A stretch of 64,000 nucleotides of DNA from Nocardioides ochotonae (GCF_011420305.2 NZ_CP061769.1:1971001-2035000); one strand, 5' to 3'; counted from the stretch's first letter, positions 1 to 8,213 are shown. Notes: a model not told the origin generated them from the sequence alone. Program-made: numbers and translations.

Positions 1-329
1 GCGAACGGCAGTCGCGGCAGTCCGCCGAGCACCACCGGCCCGTCGAACACCGCGGCGCTGAGCGCGAGCAGGTCGGGGGCCGGGTCGACGGCGGTGACCA
101 GCGCACCGCGCCGGACGGCCTCGGCGGCCACCGCACCGGTGCCCGAGCCGACGTCGAGCAGCCTCCGGCCGGCCAGCTCGCCCAGCTGGGCGGCGGCCGC
201 GTCCAGCAGGCCCGGCACCCCGCCGTGGCACAGGGTCGCGAACGACGCGGCGTACGCGTCGGCGACGCCGGACCACCTACCCGCGCCGGTCTCGGTCGTG
301 GTGCCGGTCTCCCCCGTCGTCTGCTGCAT
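1..329 (-). CDS. class I SAM-dependent methyltransferase, cut by window edge
   Basis: Minus-strand reading frame starting at the ATG complementary to 327-329 and running off the window, about 109 codons visible. It contains a glycine-rich SAM-binding motif I (LDVGSGTGAVA) followed by an acidic residue at the end of strand beta-2 (TAVDPAP), the pattern of a Rossmann-fold methyltransferase of the Methyltransf_11/25 kind. The substrate cannot be told because the C-terminal half is missing. It is divergent from the racemase-fold gene at 414, sharing an 84-bp promoter region. Confidence 0.75.
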   Translation of the reverse strand, partial: MQQTTGETGTTTETGAGRWSGVADAYAASFATLCHGGVPGLLDAAAAQLGELAGRRLLDVGSGTGAVAAEAVRRGALVTAVDPAPDLLALSAAVFDGPVVLGGLPRLPF

Positions 330-392
330 CGCGACATCGAAGCATCCGCACGGCCCCGACACGGGTCGAAGGTCCCGAGACACGCGGATCGT

Positions 393-403
393 ATATCCGA
401 TAT
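393..403. promoter_or_regulatory. small palindrome ATATC-C-GATAT before the racemase-fold gene
   Basis: A perfect 5+1+5 inverted repeat, unusually AT-rich for this genome, ends 11 bases before the ATG at 414. It lies between two divergent genes. Regulators of the GntR type often bind short AT-rich palindromes like this; it could equally be the -10 region of a short-leader transcript. No regulator gene is next to it. Confidence 0.3.
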
Positions 404-413
404 CTTCCTCCCC

Positions 414-1160
414 ATGAGTGCAGCCACCGTCGTCAAGGGCCCGAAGTTCGCGCTGGTCGTCCCCTCCACCAACACCTCGGTGGAGCGCGAGTACCACCAC
501 ATCCGGCCGCGGGACCTGTCCTGGCACACCGGCCGGATCATGATCAAGGCTCCGGCCCTGGACTCCGCCGATGCGTTCGGCAAGTTCCGCGAGTGCCTCA
601 ACGAGGCCCTGCCCGACGCCCTCGAGGTCGTGATGACCTGCCGGCCCGACTACATCGTGATGGGGATGTCGGCGGAGACGTTCTGGGGCGGGGTGAAGGG
701 CAACGCGGCGTTCGAGCAGCACGTCCGCGATCTCACCGGTCTCGAGGTCAGCACCGGTGCCACCGCCGCCGGCGAGGCGCTCGCCGCGTTCGGCGCCAAG
801 CGGATCGGCGTGGTCACGCCGTACCAGCCGGTCGGCGACGAGCAGGTCGTGGCCTACTTCAGCGAGCTCGGCTTCGAGGTCGCCGCGATCAAGGGCCTGT
901 GCTCCGCGTCGGCCACGTCGATCGCCGACGAGACCCCCGAGACCATCCGGGAGGCGTTCCTCGCCGTCGACGGTCCGGACGTCGACGCGCTGATCCAGTG
1001 CGGCACCAACCTCGAGGCGATCGCGGTCGCCGCGGAGCTCGAGAAGGAGCTGGGCAAGCCGGTCATCGCGATCAACGTCGCCACCATCTGGCACGCGCTG
1101 CGGGCCAACGGCATCGAGGACAAGATCGCCGGCCACGGCTCGCTGCTCGAGCTGCACTGA
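414..1160 (+). CDS. Asp/Glu racemase superfamily enzyme, arylmalonate decarboxylase/maleate isomerase-like
   Basis: 248 residues. The start was placed at the ATG at 414 because the family fold begins directly there (KFALVVPSTNTSVE); an open frame extends upstream but reads unrelated sequence. The N-terminal P-S-T-N-T loop and C-terminal Q-C-G-T-N-L motif are those of the maleate isomerase/arylmalonate decarboxylase branch. Racemases of the superfamily use two cysteines; here the second is present (Cys196) while the first site reads MGMS (around residue 86), so only one is available, as in arylmalonate decarboxylase. The likely reaction is therefore a cofactor-free decarboxylation or isomerisation of a small dicarboxylate; the substrate is unknown. 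A Dabb-domain gene follows 53 bp downstream, probably in one transcript. Confidence 0.8.
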   Translation: MSAATVVKGPKFALVVPSTNTSVEREYHHIRPRDLSWHTGRIMIKAPALDSADAFGKFRECLNEALPDALEVVMTCRPDYIVMGMSAETFWGGVKGNAAFEQHVRDLTGLEVSTGATAAGEALAAFGAKRIGVVTPYQPVGDEQVVAYFSELGFEVAAIKGLCSASATSIADETPETIREAFLAVDGPDVDALIQCGTNLEAIAVAAELEKELGKPVIAINVATIWHALRANGIEDKIAGHGSLLELH

Positions 1161-1213
1161 TCGCAGCCCCGCACTGCCCCGACCACTCCCGCCCCATCGA
1201 AGGAGACATTCCC

Positions 1214-1534
1214 GTGTTCCAGCACATCGGCGTCCTGACGCTCACCGACGAGGCCACCGAGGCCGACCGCACCGCCATCGCCGACGGGCTGGCCTCGCTG
1301 CTCGGGCGCATCGACGGCCTGCGCTCGGCGCGGGTCGTCTTCGACGCGGGCATCAAGGAGGGCAACTCCGACGTCCTGTTCGTGATGGGCTTCGACTCCC
1401 GTGCGGACTGGGAGACCTACAGCACCCACCCCGCGCACGTGGAGGTCGTGAAGTCCGTCATCGGCCCGGTGCTCGCGAGCAAGACCTTCCTCCAGGTCGA
1501 CGACGCCGAACCTGCCGCCGACGCCTTGGTCTGA
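1214..1534 (+). CDS. Dabb-family (stress-responsive A/B barrel) protein
   Basis: 106 residues starting at GTG 1214, decided by AAGGAG eight bases upstream. The sequence opens FQHIGVLTL and shows the dimeric ferredoxin-like alpha/beta barrel pattern of the Dabb family (histidine in the first strand, FVMGFDSRADWETYSTHPAH segment). Dabb proteins bind small acidic or aromatic molecules and include decarboxylases and cyclases, but many have no known function. Its place directly behind the racemase-fold enzyme suggests both act on the same small carboxylate pathway; this is inference. Confidence 0.75.
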   Translation: MFQHIGVLTLTDEATEADRTAIADGLASLLGRIDGLRSARVVFDAGIKEGNSDVLFVMGFDSRADWETYSTHPAHVEVVKSVIGPVLASKTFLQVDDAEPAADALV

Positions 1535-1648
1535 GCCCCGCCGGTCGCCCGACGCGAGCCCCGGACGACACGGGGGCCGACCCGCCCGAGCGCGGGGGCG
1601 GCCGGTCACTAGACTCAGCGCGTTCCGACATCTGCCAAGGAGATCCTT

Positions 1649-2074
1649 GTGAGCACGCCCGTCCGCCGTACCGACGCCCCGACGACACCCGCCACGGTGG
1701 AGCCGACGACCTACGTCCCGGTCGAGCCGCTGCCGCCCGTTGTGGCCCCGCTCGGCTGGGTGATCGCGCTCTCGGGCTCGATCGCCCTGATGCTCTGCGC
1801 CTGGCTGATCTTCCCCAACGACCACGACGGGATGTACGACGGCTACCGCGCCAGCATCCTGGCCACGATCGCCCTGATGGCGATCCTCGCGCTGAAGGTC
1901 GACATCGCGCGGGTGCCGCTCCTCGCGGTGATCGGCCTCTGCGGCCTCGCCTCGCTCCTGGCGGGCATCTTCCAGGACTCGGCCACCGGCACGATGATCA
2001 GCGAGATCGGCGGCGGCATCACGATCCTGATCGGCGCGGCGATGATGGCCTCCTCCCCGAAGGACATCCGCTGA
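1649..2074 (+). CDS. small integral membrane protein, function unknown
   Basis: 141 residues from GTG 1649, with AAGGAG about six bases upstream and a TAGACT-like -10 sequence near 1612. About 45 polar, proline-rich residues are followed by four hydrophobic segments (roughly residues 35-55, 70-85, 90-108 and 115-133). No recognisable domain or motif. Nothing in the neighbourhood ties it to a pathway; it is expressed alone, ending at a strong terminator hairpin. Confidence 0.65.
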   Translation: MSTPVRRTDAPTTPATVEPTTYVPVEPLPPVVAPLGWVIALSGSIALMLCAWLIFPNDHDGMYDGYRASILATIALMAILALKVDIARVPLLAVIGLCGLASLLAGIFQDSATGTMISEIGGGITILIGAAMMASSPKDIR

Positions 2075-2091
2075 GCCTCGGCTGACGCTCG

Positions 2092-2131
2092 CGAACGGCC
2101 CCGCCCCTCACTCGAGGGGCGGGGCCGTTCG
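2092..2131. terminator. strong bidirectional hairpin terminator
   Basis: A perfect 17-bp stem (CGAACGGCCCCGCCCCT paired with its complement) closes a 6-nt loop. It lies between the convergent membrane-protein gene (stop at 2074) and alcohol dehydrogenase gene (stop at 2174), so it can end both transcripts. It differs from the 57-bp repeat family in sequence and geometry. Confidence 0.85.
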
Positions 2132-2173
2132 TCTTCTGCGGTGCGTTCCTCGGCCGCCAGGCCCGGGACCTGC

Positions 2174-3190
2174 TCAGGGCTCGACGAGCACCTTGATCGC
2201 GCGACGCTCGTCCATGGCGCGGTAGCCCTCGGCGACCTGCTCCAGCCCGACGGTCGCGTCGAAGACGCGCCCGGGGTCGATGCGCCCGGCCAGCACCAGG
2301 TCGAGCAGCTCGGGCAGGTAGCGGCGCACCGGCGCCATCCCGCCGCGTAGACCGACGTTCTTGGAGAACATCGTGCGCACCGGCAGCTCCACGCCGTGCG
2401 GGACGCCGACGAACCCGACCATCGAGCCGGGGCGGGCCACGCCGAACGCCGTCCGCATCGCCTCGTCGGTGCCCACGCACTCCAGCACCGCGTCGGCGCC
2501 GATGCCGTCGGTGAGCTCCTTGACGATCGCGCCGCCCTCCTTGCCCCGCTCGGCCACCACGTCGGTGGCGCCGAAGGCGCGGGCGATCTCCTGGCGCGGC
2601 GCGTGGCGCGACATCGCGATCACCCGCTCGGCACCCATCGTCGAGGCGGCCAGCACCCCGCACAGCCCGACCGCGCCGTCACCGACGACGACCACCGTGG
2701 ACCCGGGTCGTACGCCGGCGCTCACCGCGGCGTGCCACCCGGTGGGCATCACGTCGCTCAGCGCCAGCAGCGAGGGCACCAGCGCGGGGTCGGGGGTGTC
2801 GCCGACCTTGACCAGGCTGCCGTCGGCCTGGGTGACCCGGGCGAGCTCGGCCTGACCGGACACGGTCATGCCGAGGTGGGTGCACACCGACTGGGCCCCG
2901 GCACGGCAGTGCGCGCAGGTGTTGTCGCAGTGGCAGAACGGCACCACCACGTAGTCGCCGACCCGGATGTCCCGCACATCGGCGCCGACCGCCTCGACCA
3001 CCCCGATGCACTCGTGGCCGATCGTGGCCCCCGGGGTGATCGGGTTCTCCCCGCGGTAGGGCCACAGGTCGGAGCCGCAGATGCAGCCCGCGGTGACCCG
3101 GACGATGGCGTCGGTGGGCAGCTCGATGGTCGGGTCCGGGACGTCGCTGACGCGGATGTCGCGGGTTCCGTGGATCGTCGTGGCACGCAT
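2174..3190 (-). CDS. zinc-dependent alcohol dehydrogenase (MDR superfamily)
   Basis: 338 residues, starting at the ATG complementary to 3188-3190 (MRATTIHGTRDIRV), the usual start of the family; 21 further in-frame residues upstream look unrelated. Catalytic zinc ligands are visible as GCICGSD and the GHE motif (IGHECIGVVE); a structural zinc lobe has four cysteines (FCHCDNTCAHC...C). The Rossmann motif VGDGAVGLCG binds NAD(P). This is the tetrameric zinc ADH type, close to threonine/formaldehyde-type or general medium-chain dehydrogenases; the substrate cannot be read from the sequence. It is divergent from the XRE-MurA gene. Confidence 0.85.
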   Translation of the reverse strand: MRATTIHGTRDIRVSDVPDPTIELPTDAIVRVTAGCICGSDLWPYRGENPITPGATIGHECIGVVEAVGADVRDIRVGDYVVVPFCHCDNTCAHCRAGAQSVCTHLGMTVSGQAELARVTQADGSLVKVGDTPDPALVPSLLALSDVMPTGWHAAVSAGVRPGSTVVVVGDGAVGLCGVLAASTMGAERVIAMSRHAPRQEIARAFGATDVVAERGKEGGAIVKELTDGIGADAVLECVGTDEAMRTAFGVARPGSMVGFVGVPHGVELPVRTMFSKNVGLRGGMAPVRRYLPELLDLVLAGRIDPGRVFDATVGLEQVAEGYRAMDERRAIKVLVEP

Positions 3191-3255
3191 GCGTGCATCC
3201 TTGCACCCGGTCCCCGAGGGCTCTGGAGACCACGGCGCGGCGCGAATTGCCATAT

Positions 3256-3267
3256 CTCACATGTGAG
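3256..3267. promoter_or_regulatory. palindromic operator candidate CTCACATGTGAG
   Basis: A perfect 12-bp palindrome ends 14 bases before the ATG of the XRE-MurA fusion and lies in the 91-bp gap shared with the divergent alcohol dehydrogenase. Its place over the expected promoter or leader, and the XRE helix-turn-helix at the N-terminus of the downstream protein, make autoregulation the simplest reading. Confidence 0.5.
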
Positions 3268-3281
3268 TTACCGTGGTTGGC

Positions 3282-4808
3282 ATGAGTGAGGACTACAAGG
3301 GCCGTATCGGCAATCTGATCCGTGACGCCCGCAAGCACCGTGGTCTGACCCAGACCCAGCTCGCCGAGCTCCTGGCCACCAGCCAGAGCGCGATCAACCG
3401 GATCGAGAAGGGGCACCAGAACCTCTCCCTGGAGATGTTGGCCCGCATCGGCGCGGCCCTCGACTCCGAGATCGTCGCCGTCGGCGCCGGCCCGGTCCAC
3501 CTGCGCGTGACCGGCCCCACGACCCTGTCGGGCACGATCGACGTCAAGACCTCCAAGAACGCCGGCGTCGCCCTGCTGTGCGCCTCGCTGCTCAACCGCG
3601 GGCGCACCGTGCTGCGCAAGGTCGCGCGCATCGAGGAGGTCAACCGGCTGCTCGAGGTGCTCAGCAGCCTCGGCGTGGCCACCCGCTGGCTCAATGACGA
3701 CAACGACCTCGAGATCATCCCGCCGCGCGACCTGGACCTGAGCCGCATCGATGAGGCTGCGGCCCGCCGTACCCGCTCGGTGATCATGTTCCTCGGCCCG
3801 CTGCTGCACCGCGCCACCGACTTCGAGCTGCCGTACGCCGGCGGCTGCAACCTCGGCACCCGCACCGTCGAGCCGCACATGTCCGCGCTGCGCCCCTTCG
3901 GCCTCGAGGTCAAGGCCAGCGACGGCATGTACCACGCCCAGGTCAACCGCAACGTGGTCCCGCAGCGCCCGATCGTGCTCACCGAGCGTGGCGACACCGT
4001 CACCGAGAACGCGCTGATGGCCGCCGCGCTGCACCCCGGCACCACCGTCATCCGCAACGCCTCGTCGAACTACATGGTCCAGGACCTGTGCTTCTACCTC
4101 CAGCGCCTCGGGGTGGAGATCGAGGGCATCGGCACCACCACGCTGACCGTCACCGGCCGCGAGGTCATCGACGTCGACGTGGACTACGCCCCCTCCGAGG
4201 ACCCGATCGAGGCGATGTCGCTGCTCGCCGCGGCAATCGTGACCCAGTCGGAGATCACCATCCAGCGGGTGCCGATCGAGTTCCTCGAGATCGAGCTGGC
4301 GCTGCTGGAGGAGATGGGGCTGCGCTACGAGAGCTCCCCGGAGTACGTCGCCCGCAACGGCCACACCCGGCTCATCGACATCACCACCAAGCCCTCGACG
4401 CTGCACGCGCCGCTGGACAAGATCCACCCGATGCCGTTCCCTGGCCTCAACATCGACAACCTGCCGTTCTTCGCGGTCATCGCCGCCGTGGCCGAGGGCC
4501 AGACGCTGCTGCACGACTGGGTCTATGAGAACCGCGCCATCTACCTCACCGACCTCAACAAGCTCGGCGGCAACGTCAAGCTGCTCGACCCGCACCGGGT
4601 GATGATCGAGGGCCCAACCTCCTTCACCGGAACCGAGCTGGTCTGCCCGCCGGCCCTGCGTCCGGCCGTGGTCATCCTGCTGGCGATGCTCGCCTCCAAG
4701 GGCACCTCGGTGCTGCGCAGCACCTACGTGATCCACCGGGGCTACGAGGACCTCGCCCAGCGGCTCAACCTGCTGGGCGCCCAGATCGAGTCGTTCCGCG
4801 ACATCTGA
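3282..4808 (+). CDS. XRE helix-turn-helix domain fused to a MurA-type enolpyruvyl transferase
   Basis: 508 residues. Start ATG 3282 (MSEDYKGRIG); a GTG three codons upstream is possible. Residues about 10-63 form a HTH_3 domain (GLTQTQLAELLATSQSAINRIEKG). Residues about 70-505 are a complete EPSP-synthase-fold domain of the UDP-GlcNAc 1-carboxyvinyltransferase type. Key MurA residues are kept: Lys92-Asn93 (SKNAG), the PEP-reactive loop cysteine Cys189 in GGCNLGTR, an aspartate in NIDN at the general-base site, and an arginine in ALRPA. The domain therefore looks able to bind UDP-GlcNAc and PEP. A catalytic transcription factor, or a MurA-like sensor of wall precursor supply, are both possible. 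Hairpin repeat copy 1 follows the stop. Confidence 0.85.
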   Translation: MSEDYKGRIGNLIRDARKHRGLTQTQLAELLATSQSAINRIEKGHQNLSLEMLARIGAALDSEIVAVGAGPVHLRVTGPTTLSGTIDVKTSKNAGVALLCASLLNRGRTVLRKVARIEEVNRLLEVLSSLGVATRWLNDDNDLEIIPPRDLDLSRIDEAAARRTRSVIMFLGPLLHRATDFELPYAGGCNLGTRTVEPHMSALRPFGLEVKASDGMYHAQVNRNVVPQRPIVLTERGDTVTENALMAAALHPGTTVIRNASSNYMVQDLCFYLQRLGVEIEGIGTTTLTVTGREVIDVDVDYAPSEDPIEAMSLLAAAIVTQSEITIQRVPIEFLEIELALLEEMGLRYESSPEYVARNGHTRLIDITTKPSTLHAPLDKIHPMPFPGLNIDNLPFFAVIAAVAEGQTLLHDWVYENRAIYLTDLNKLGGNVKLLDPHRVMIEGPTSFTGTELVCPPALRPAVVILLAMLASKGTSVLRSTYVIHRGYEDLAQRLNLLGAQIESFRDI

Positions 4809-4835
4809 GGATCTTTGAGGGGTCGCCGACCCCCA

Positions 4836-4892
4836 CGTTTGGTCCCCAACGACAACTTTCCGGCCCCCGGAGATGTCGTTGGGGACCAAACG
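4836..4892. repeat. 57-bp palindromic repeat, copy 1
   Basis: Perfect 19-bp arms (4836-4854 and 4874-4892) around a 19-nt centre. It begins 28 bp after the XRE-MurA stop and ends 64 bp before the GDPD start. The centre fits the family consensus best when read on the minus strand, so this copy is inverted relative to most others. Confidence 0.95.
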
Positions 4893-4956
4893 ACGACACT
4901 CCCCCACCCGCGGGCCGCACACCGCGCCCGCCGGCGGCGGGGTGTTTACTGCTCCG

Positions 4957-5781
4957 GTGAGCACACGGCCGCACACCGGGCACGCCTACCTCGACACGGT
5001 CGCGGGTCGGCGTGAGGTGCTGGCGTTCGCGCACCGCGGTGGGGCCTACCACCCCGGCCTCGAGGGCCTGGAGAACACCCTCGCGGCCTTCAAGCACGCC
5101 GTGGCGCTCGGCTACCGCTACCTCGAGACCGACGTGCACGTCACCGCCGACGGGGTGCTGCTGGCCTTCCACGACCGGGTCCTCGATCGGGTGACCGACC
5201 AGCGCGGCGAGATCGCCTCGCTGACCTACGCCGAGGTGCGTCAGGCACTGGTCGGCGGCCGCGAGGCGGTGCCGACCCTCGAGCGCCTCTTCGAGGAGTT
5301 CGCGGACGCCCGGTTCAACATCGACCTCAAGGCCGACGGCGCGGTGAGCGCGTTGGCCGAGTTCATCGACACCCACGACGCCTGGGACCGGGTCCTCGTC
5401 GGCTCCTTCTCCCCCCGGCGGCTGCGCCGCTTCCGCGAGCTCACCGACCACCGGGTGCCCACCTCCGCGCACCCGCTGGAGGTGATCGCCTTCCGCTTCC
5501 TGCCCAGCGGCCGGCTCGCCGACCTCCTCACCCGCGGGCGGGTCGCGGCGCTGCAGGTGCCGCACCGGCGCGGTCCGTGGCCGCTGACCACCCCGGGACT
5601 CGTTCGCCGCGCGCACACCGCCGGCAAGCACGTGCATGTGTGGACCATCGACGACGCGGACCAGATGCGCGAGCTCCTCGACCTCGGGGTCGACGGGCTG
5701 TTCACCGACCGCACCGACACCTTGAAGGGCGTGCTCGTCGAGCGCGGCCAGTGGACCGACCAGTGGAGGGACCAGGCATGA
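4957..5781 (+). CDS. glycerophosphodiester phosphodiesterase
   Basis: 274 residues from GTG 4957. A longer frame begins inside the upstream repeat, but the repeat itself supplies that ATG, so it is discounted. The GDPD TIM-barrel signatures are present: HRGG near the N-terminus, EN in GLENTLAAF, the metal-binding E-D pair in LETDVH and H in FHD; also NIDLK and the C-terminal VWTIDD / GVDGLFTDR. It hydrolyses glycerophosphodiesters to glycerol 3-phosphate and an alcohol. No signal peptide is seen, so it is probably cytoplasmic. It overlaps the following MFS gene by four bases (ATGA), so the two are translationally coupled. Confidence 0.9.
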   Translation: MSTRPHTGHAYLDTVAGRREVLAFAHRGGAYHPGLEGLENTLAAFKHAVALGYRYLETDVHVTADGVLLAFHDRVLDRVTDQRGEIASLTYAEVRQALVGGREAVPTLERLFEEFADARFNIDLKADGAVSALAEFIDTHDAWDRVLVGSFSPRRLRRFRELTDHRVPTSAHPLEVIAFRFLPSGRLADLLTRGRVAALQVPHRRGPWPLTTPGLVRRAHTAGKHVHVWTIDDADQMRELLDLGVDGLFTDRTDTLKGVLVERGQWTDQWRDQA

Positions 5782-7178
5782 CGACGACCCAGCCGTCCGG
5801 CGAGACCGGCGGGGGCATCGCCGACCCGGAACGGCCCGGCACGCCGCGCGACCGCTACGGCTGGCCGGTGTACGCCTGGGGCCTGTGGGACTGGGGCTCG
5901 GCGGCGTTCAACGCCGTCATCACGACCTTCGTGTTCAGCGTCTACATCACCTCCGACAGTTTCGGGCCCGGCGCCTCCTCCAAGCTGGGCTGGGCGCTCG
6001 CCGGCGCGGGCGTGCTGATCGCGTTGTTCGCCCCGATCAGCGGCCAGCGCGCCGACCGCTCGGGTCGTCGTACCTTTTGGCTGGCGGTCAACACCGGTCT
6101 GGTGATCCTGGCGACGCTCGGGCTGTTCTTCGTCAAGCCGTCGCCGGACTACCTGTGGCTGGGCCTGCTGCTGCTCGCCGCCGGCAACGTGTTCTTCGAG
6201 CTCGCCTCGGTGAACTACAACGCGATGCTCAACGAGATCTCCACCCCAGCGACGGTCGGTCGGATCTCCGGGCTCGGCTGGGGGCTGGGCTACCTCGGCG
6301 GGATCGTGCTGCTGCTGATCGTCTACTTCGGCCTGATCAGCCCGAAGAAGGGCCTCTTCGGCGTCACGGGTGCCGACGGCCTCGACGTGCGGGTCACGAT
6401 GCTGTTCTGCGCCGTCTGGACGCTCGTCTTCTCGCTGCCGCTCATCCTGACCCTGCGTGACGACCGCTCCCAGCGCGGCCCCCGCGGCCCCCGGATGGGC
6501 GTGCTCGCCTCCTACCGTGCCCTGTTCGCCACCATCGCCGACCTGTGGCGCACCGACCGCAACACCGTGTACTTCCTGGGCGCCTCGGCGGTCTTCCGCG
6601 ACGGCCTGGCCGGCGTCTTCACCTTCGGGGCCGTGATCGCGGCGAAGGTGTTCGGCTTCAGCGACAGCGGGGTGATCGTGTTCGGCATCGCCGCCAACGT
6701 GGTGGCCGGTATCGCCACGATCGCCTTCGGCCACCTCGACGACCTGATCGGGCCCAAGCGCGTGATCGTGCTGTCGCTGAGTGTGATGCTGTTCGCCGGC
6801 ACGCTGATCTTCTTCCTCCACGACACCGGTACGACGACCTTCTGGGTGTGCGGGCTGGCACTGTGCATCTTCGTGGGACCGGCCCAGTCGGCCTCCCGCA
6901 CCTTCCTGGCGCGGCTGATCCCCGCAGGCCGCGAGGGGCAGGTCTTCGGCCTCTACGCCACGACCGGGCGCGCGGTCAGCTTCCTGGCCCCGGCGGCCTT
7001 CGCGAGCTCGATCTGGATCGGCGCCAAGGTCACCGGCGTGAGCGACCTCGACGACGCCCAGCACTGGGGCATCCTCGGCATCGTCACGGTGATCCTGCTC
7101 GGTCTGCTCCTGCTGCTGCCGGTGCGCAGCGGGGTCCGCAGCGACTCCGCGCTGGTCACCACGCCGCCGCCGGGCTGA
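5778..7178 (+). CDS. MFS transporter, UMF1 (Atg22-like) family
   Basis: 466 residues; ATG overlaps the GDPD stop. Twelve hydrophobic segments, a YAWGLWDWGSAAFNAVI first helix and the short charged loop SGQRADRSGRR between helices 2 and 3 identify the UMF1/Atg22-like branch of the major facilitator superfamily. Substrates of bacterial members are not established. Pairing with a glycerophosphodiesterase suggests import of a glycerophosphodiester or export of its product, but this is inference. The C-terminus is short and hydrophilic. Confidence 0.85.
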   Translation: MTTTQPSGETGGGIADPERPGTPRDRYGWPVYAWGLWDWGSAAFNAVITTFVFSVYITSDSFGPGASSKLGWALAGAGVLIALFAPISGQRADRSGRRTFWLAVNTGLVILATLGLFFVKPSPDYLWLGLLLLAAGNVFFELASVNYNAMLNEISTPATVGRISGLGWGLGYLGGIVLLLIVYFGLISPKKGLFGVTGADGLDVRVTMLFCAVWTLVFSLPLILTLRDDRSQRGPRGPRMGVLASYRALFATIADLWRTDRNTVYFLGASAVFRDGLAGVFTFGAVIAAKVFGFSDSGVIVFGIAANVVAGIATIAFGHLDDLIGPKRVIVLSLSVMLFAGTLIFFLHDTGTTTFWVCGLALCIFVGPAQSASRTFLARLIPAGREGQVFGLYATTGRAVSFLAPAAFASSIWIGAKVTGVSDLDDAQHWGILGIVTVILLGLLLLLPVRSGVRSDSALVTTPPPG

Positions 7179-7243
7179 GGCAAGCCCTCCCCCGGGGCGT
7201 GGCGGGGGTTACGCGGACGTCAACCGGGTTACCGTCGATTGTC

Positions 7244-7269
7244 GGAATCCTTGACCCCTCAGTAGCGTT
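7244..7269 (+). promoter_or_regulatory. sigma-R/sigma-H type promoter for rbpA
   Basis: GGAAT at 7244-7248 and GTT at 7267-7269 are separated by 18 bases, matching the actinobacterial thiol-oxidative-stress sigma consensus GGAAT-N18/19-GTT. It lies 66 bases before the rbpA start. In Streptomyces coelicolor rbpA is a known sigma-R target, so the match is biologically expected. A weaker housekeeping -35 (TTGACC at 7251) overlaps it. Confidence 0.65.
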
Positions 7270-7335
7270 GAGTACTTCGGAGCCGGATCCCGACTCCAGT
7301 CACCGCTACACGGGGAACAGAACGGAGGCGCCTCT

Positions 7336-7722
7336 ATGGCAGAGCGCACATTGCGTGGAGCCCGACTCGGCGGCCAGAGCTTCGAGGACGAGCGCGGCAT
7401 CGAGTTCGCGGCGCGTCAGCAGGTCGGATACCGCTGCCCGCAGAACCACGAGTTCGAGATCACCATGTCGGTCGAGGCCGACATCCCCGCTGTGTGGGAG
7501 TGCCCCCGGTGTGGCGCCGAGGCGCTGAGCACCGCAGGCATCCAGCGCGAGGAGAAGGTCGAGAAGCCGGCCCGCACGCACTGGGACATGCTCCTGGAGC
7601 GCCGCTCGGAGAAGGAGCTCGAGGACATCCTCAAGGAGCGCCTCGAGCTGCTGCGCGGCGGCGACATCGGCCCGGCGCACCTGCACCGCGCCAACGCGAA
7701 GAAGCGCAAGGCCACGGCCTGA
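7336..7722 (+). CDS. rbpA: RNA polymerase-binding protein RbpA
   Basis: 128 residues, full family length; GGAGG seven bases before ATG 7336. N-terminal tail with RGARLGGQSFEDERG, zinc-knuckle core with Cys34, His38, Cys56 and Cys59 (RCPQNH and WECPRCG), then the highly conserved basic linker and sigma-interaction domain (KPARTHWDMLLERRSEKELEDILKERL, quoted here only as its parts). RbpA binds RNA polymerase beta and group I/II sigma factors and stabilises open complexes in Actinobacteria. It is a single-gene transcript with its own probable sigma-R promoter and is convergent with the fxsA-like gene. Confidence 0.97.
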   Translation: MAERTLRGARLGGQSFEDERGIEFAARQQVGYRCPQNHEFEITMSVEADIPAVWECPRCGAEALSTAGIQREEKVEKPARTHWDMLLERRSEKELEDILKERLELLRGGDIGPAHLHRANAKKRKATA

Positions 7723-7733
7723 GCCCAGCGGGC

Positions 7734-8213
7734 TCAGTCGTCGTCCACGACCTCGCCCCGGACCACGGATCCCTCGGATCCGGGTCCGGGGCGTCGCTGT
7801 GTGGAGGTGCTGATCACCACGAGCTGGGAGGCGACCAGGCCGCTGACGAGTCGGCGGAACAGCGGCCGGGTGAACGGCAGCACCAGCAGCACCCCGAGGG
7901 CGTCGGTGAGGAAGCCCGGGAACACGATCAGCGCGCCGCCGATGAGCACCAGCGCCTGGTCGGACACCTCGCGGCCCGGCACCTGGCCGGTCTCGACCGC
8001 GGTGCGCAGCGCGCCCCACGCGCGGGCGCCGGCGTGCCGGATCAGCGAGGAACCCACGACGCTGCCCAGGACGAGCAGGGCGATCGTCCACCACGCCCCG
8101 ATCTCCTGGCCGACCTGGATGACCACGAAGAGCTCGGCCAGGGGCAGCAGGACGAAGAAGAACAGCAGCACCCAGCGGGTGCGTGGGCGTCGGGTCGTGC
8201 TCATGGGGTCCAT
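7734..8213 (-). CDS. FxsA family membrane protein
   Basis: 159 residues from the ATG at 8213, or 156 from the ATG at 8204; no clear ribosome site separates them. Three to four hydrophobic segments with the FxsA pattern: LLPLAELFVVIQVGQEIGAW at the N-terminus, GARAWGALRTAVETG, and FPGFLTDALGVLLVLP, a hallmark of the family. Escherichia coli FxsA affects phage F exclusion; the general role is unknown. It follows the ppm1 gene by 13 bp and is probably in the lnt-ppm1-fxsA transcript. Confidence 0.85.
   Translation of the reverse strand: MDPMSTTRRPRTRWVLLFFFVLLPLAELFVVIQVGQEIGAWWTIALLVLGSVVGSSLIRHAGARAWGALRTAVETGQVPGREVSDQALVLIGGALIVFPGFLTDALGVLLVLPFTRPLFRRLVSGLVASQLVVISTSTQRRPGPGSEGSVVRGEVVDDD

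Noticed and set aside
4873..4956. Open frame starting MSLGTKR upstream of the GDPD gene; similar starts at 17862 and in other repeat copies
   Set aside because: The repeat's right arm reads ATG TCG TTG GGG ACC AAA in one frame, so each copy creates the same false start. Such N-termini are artefacts that automatic annotation could add to real genes.
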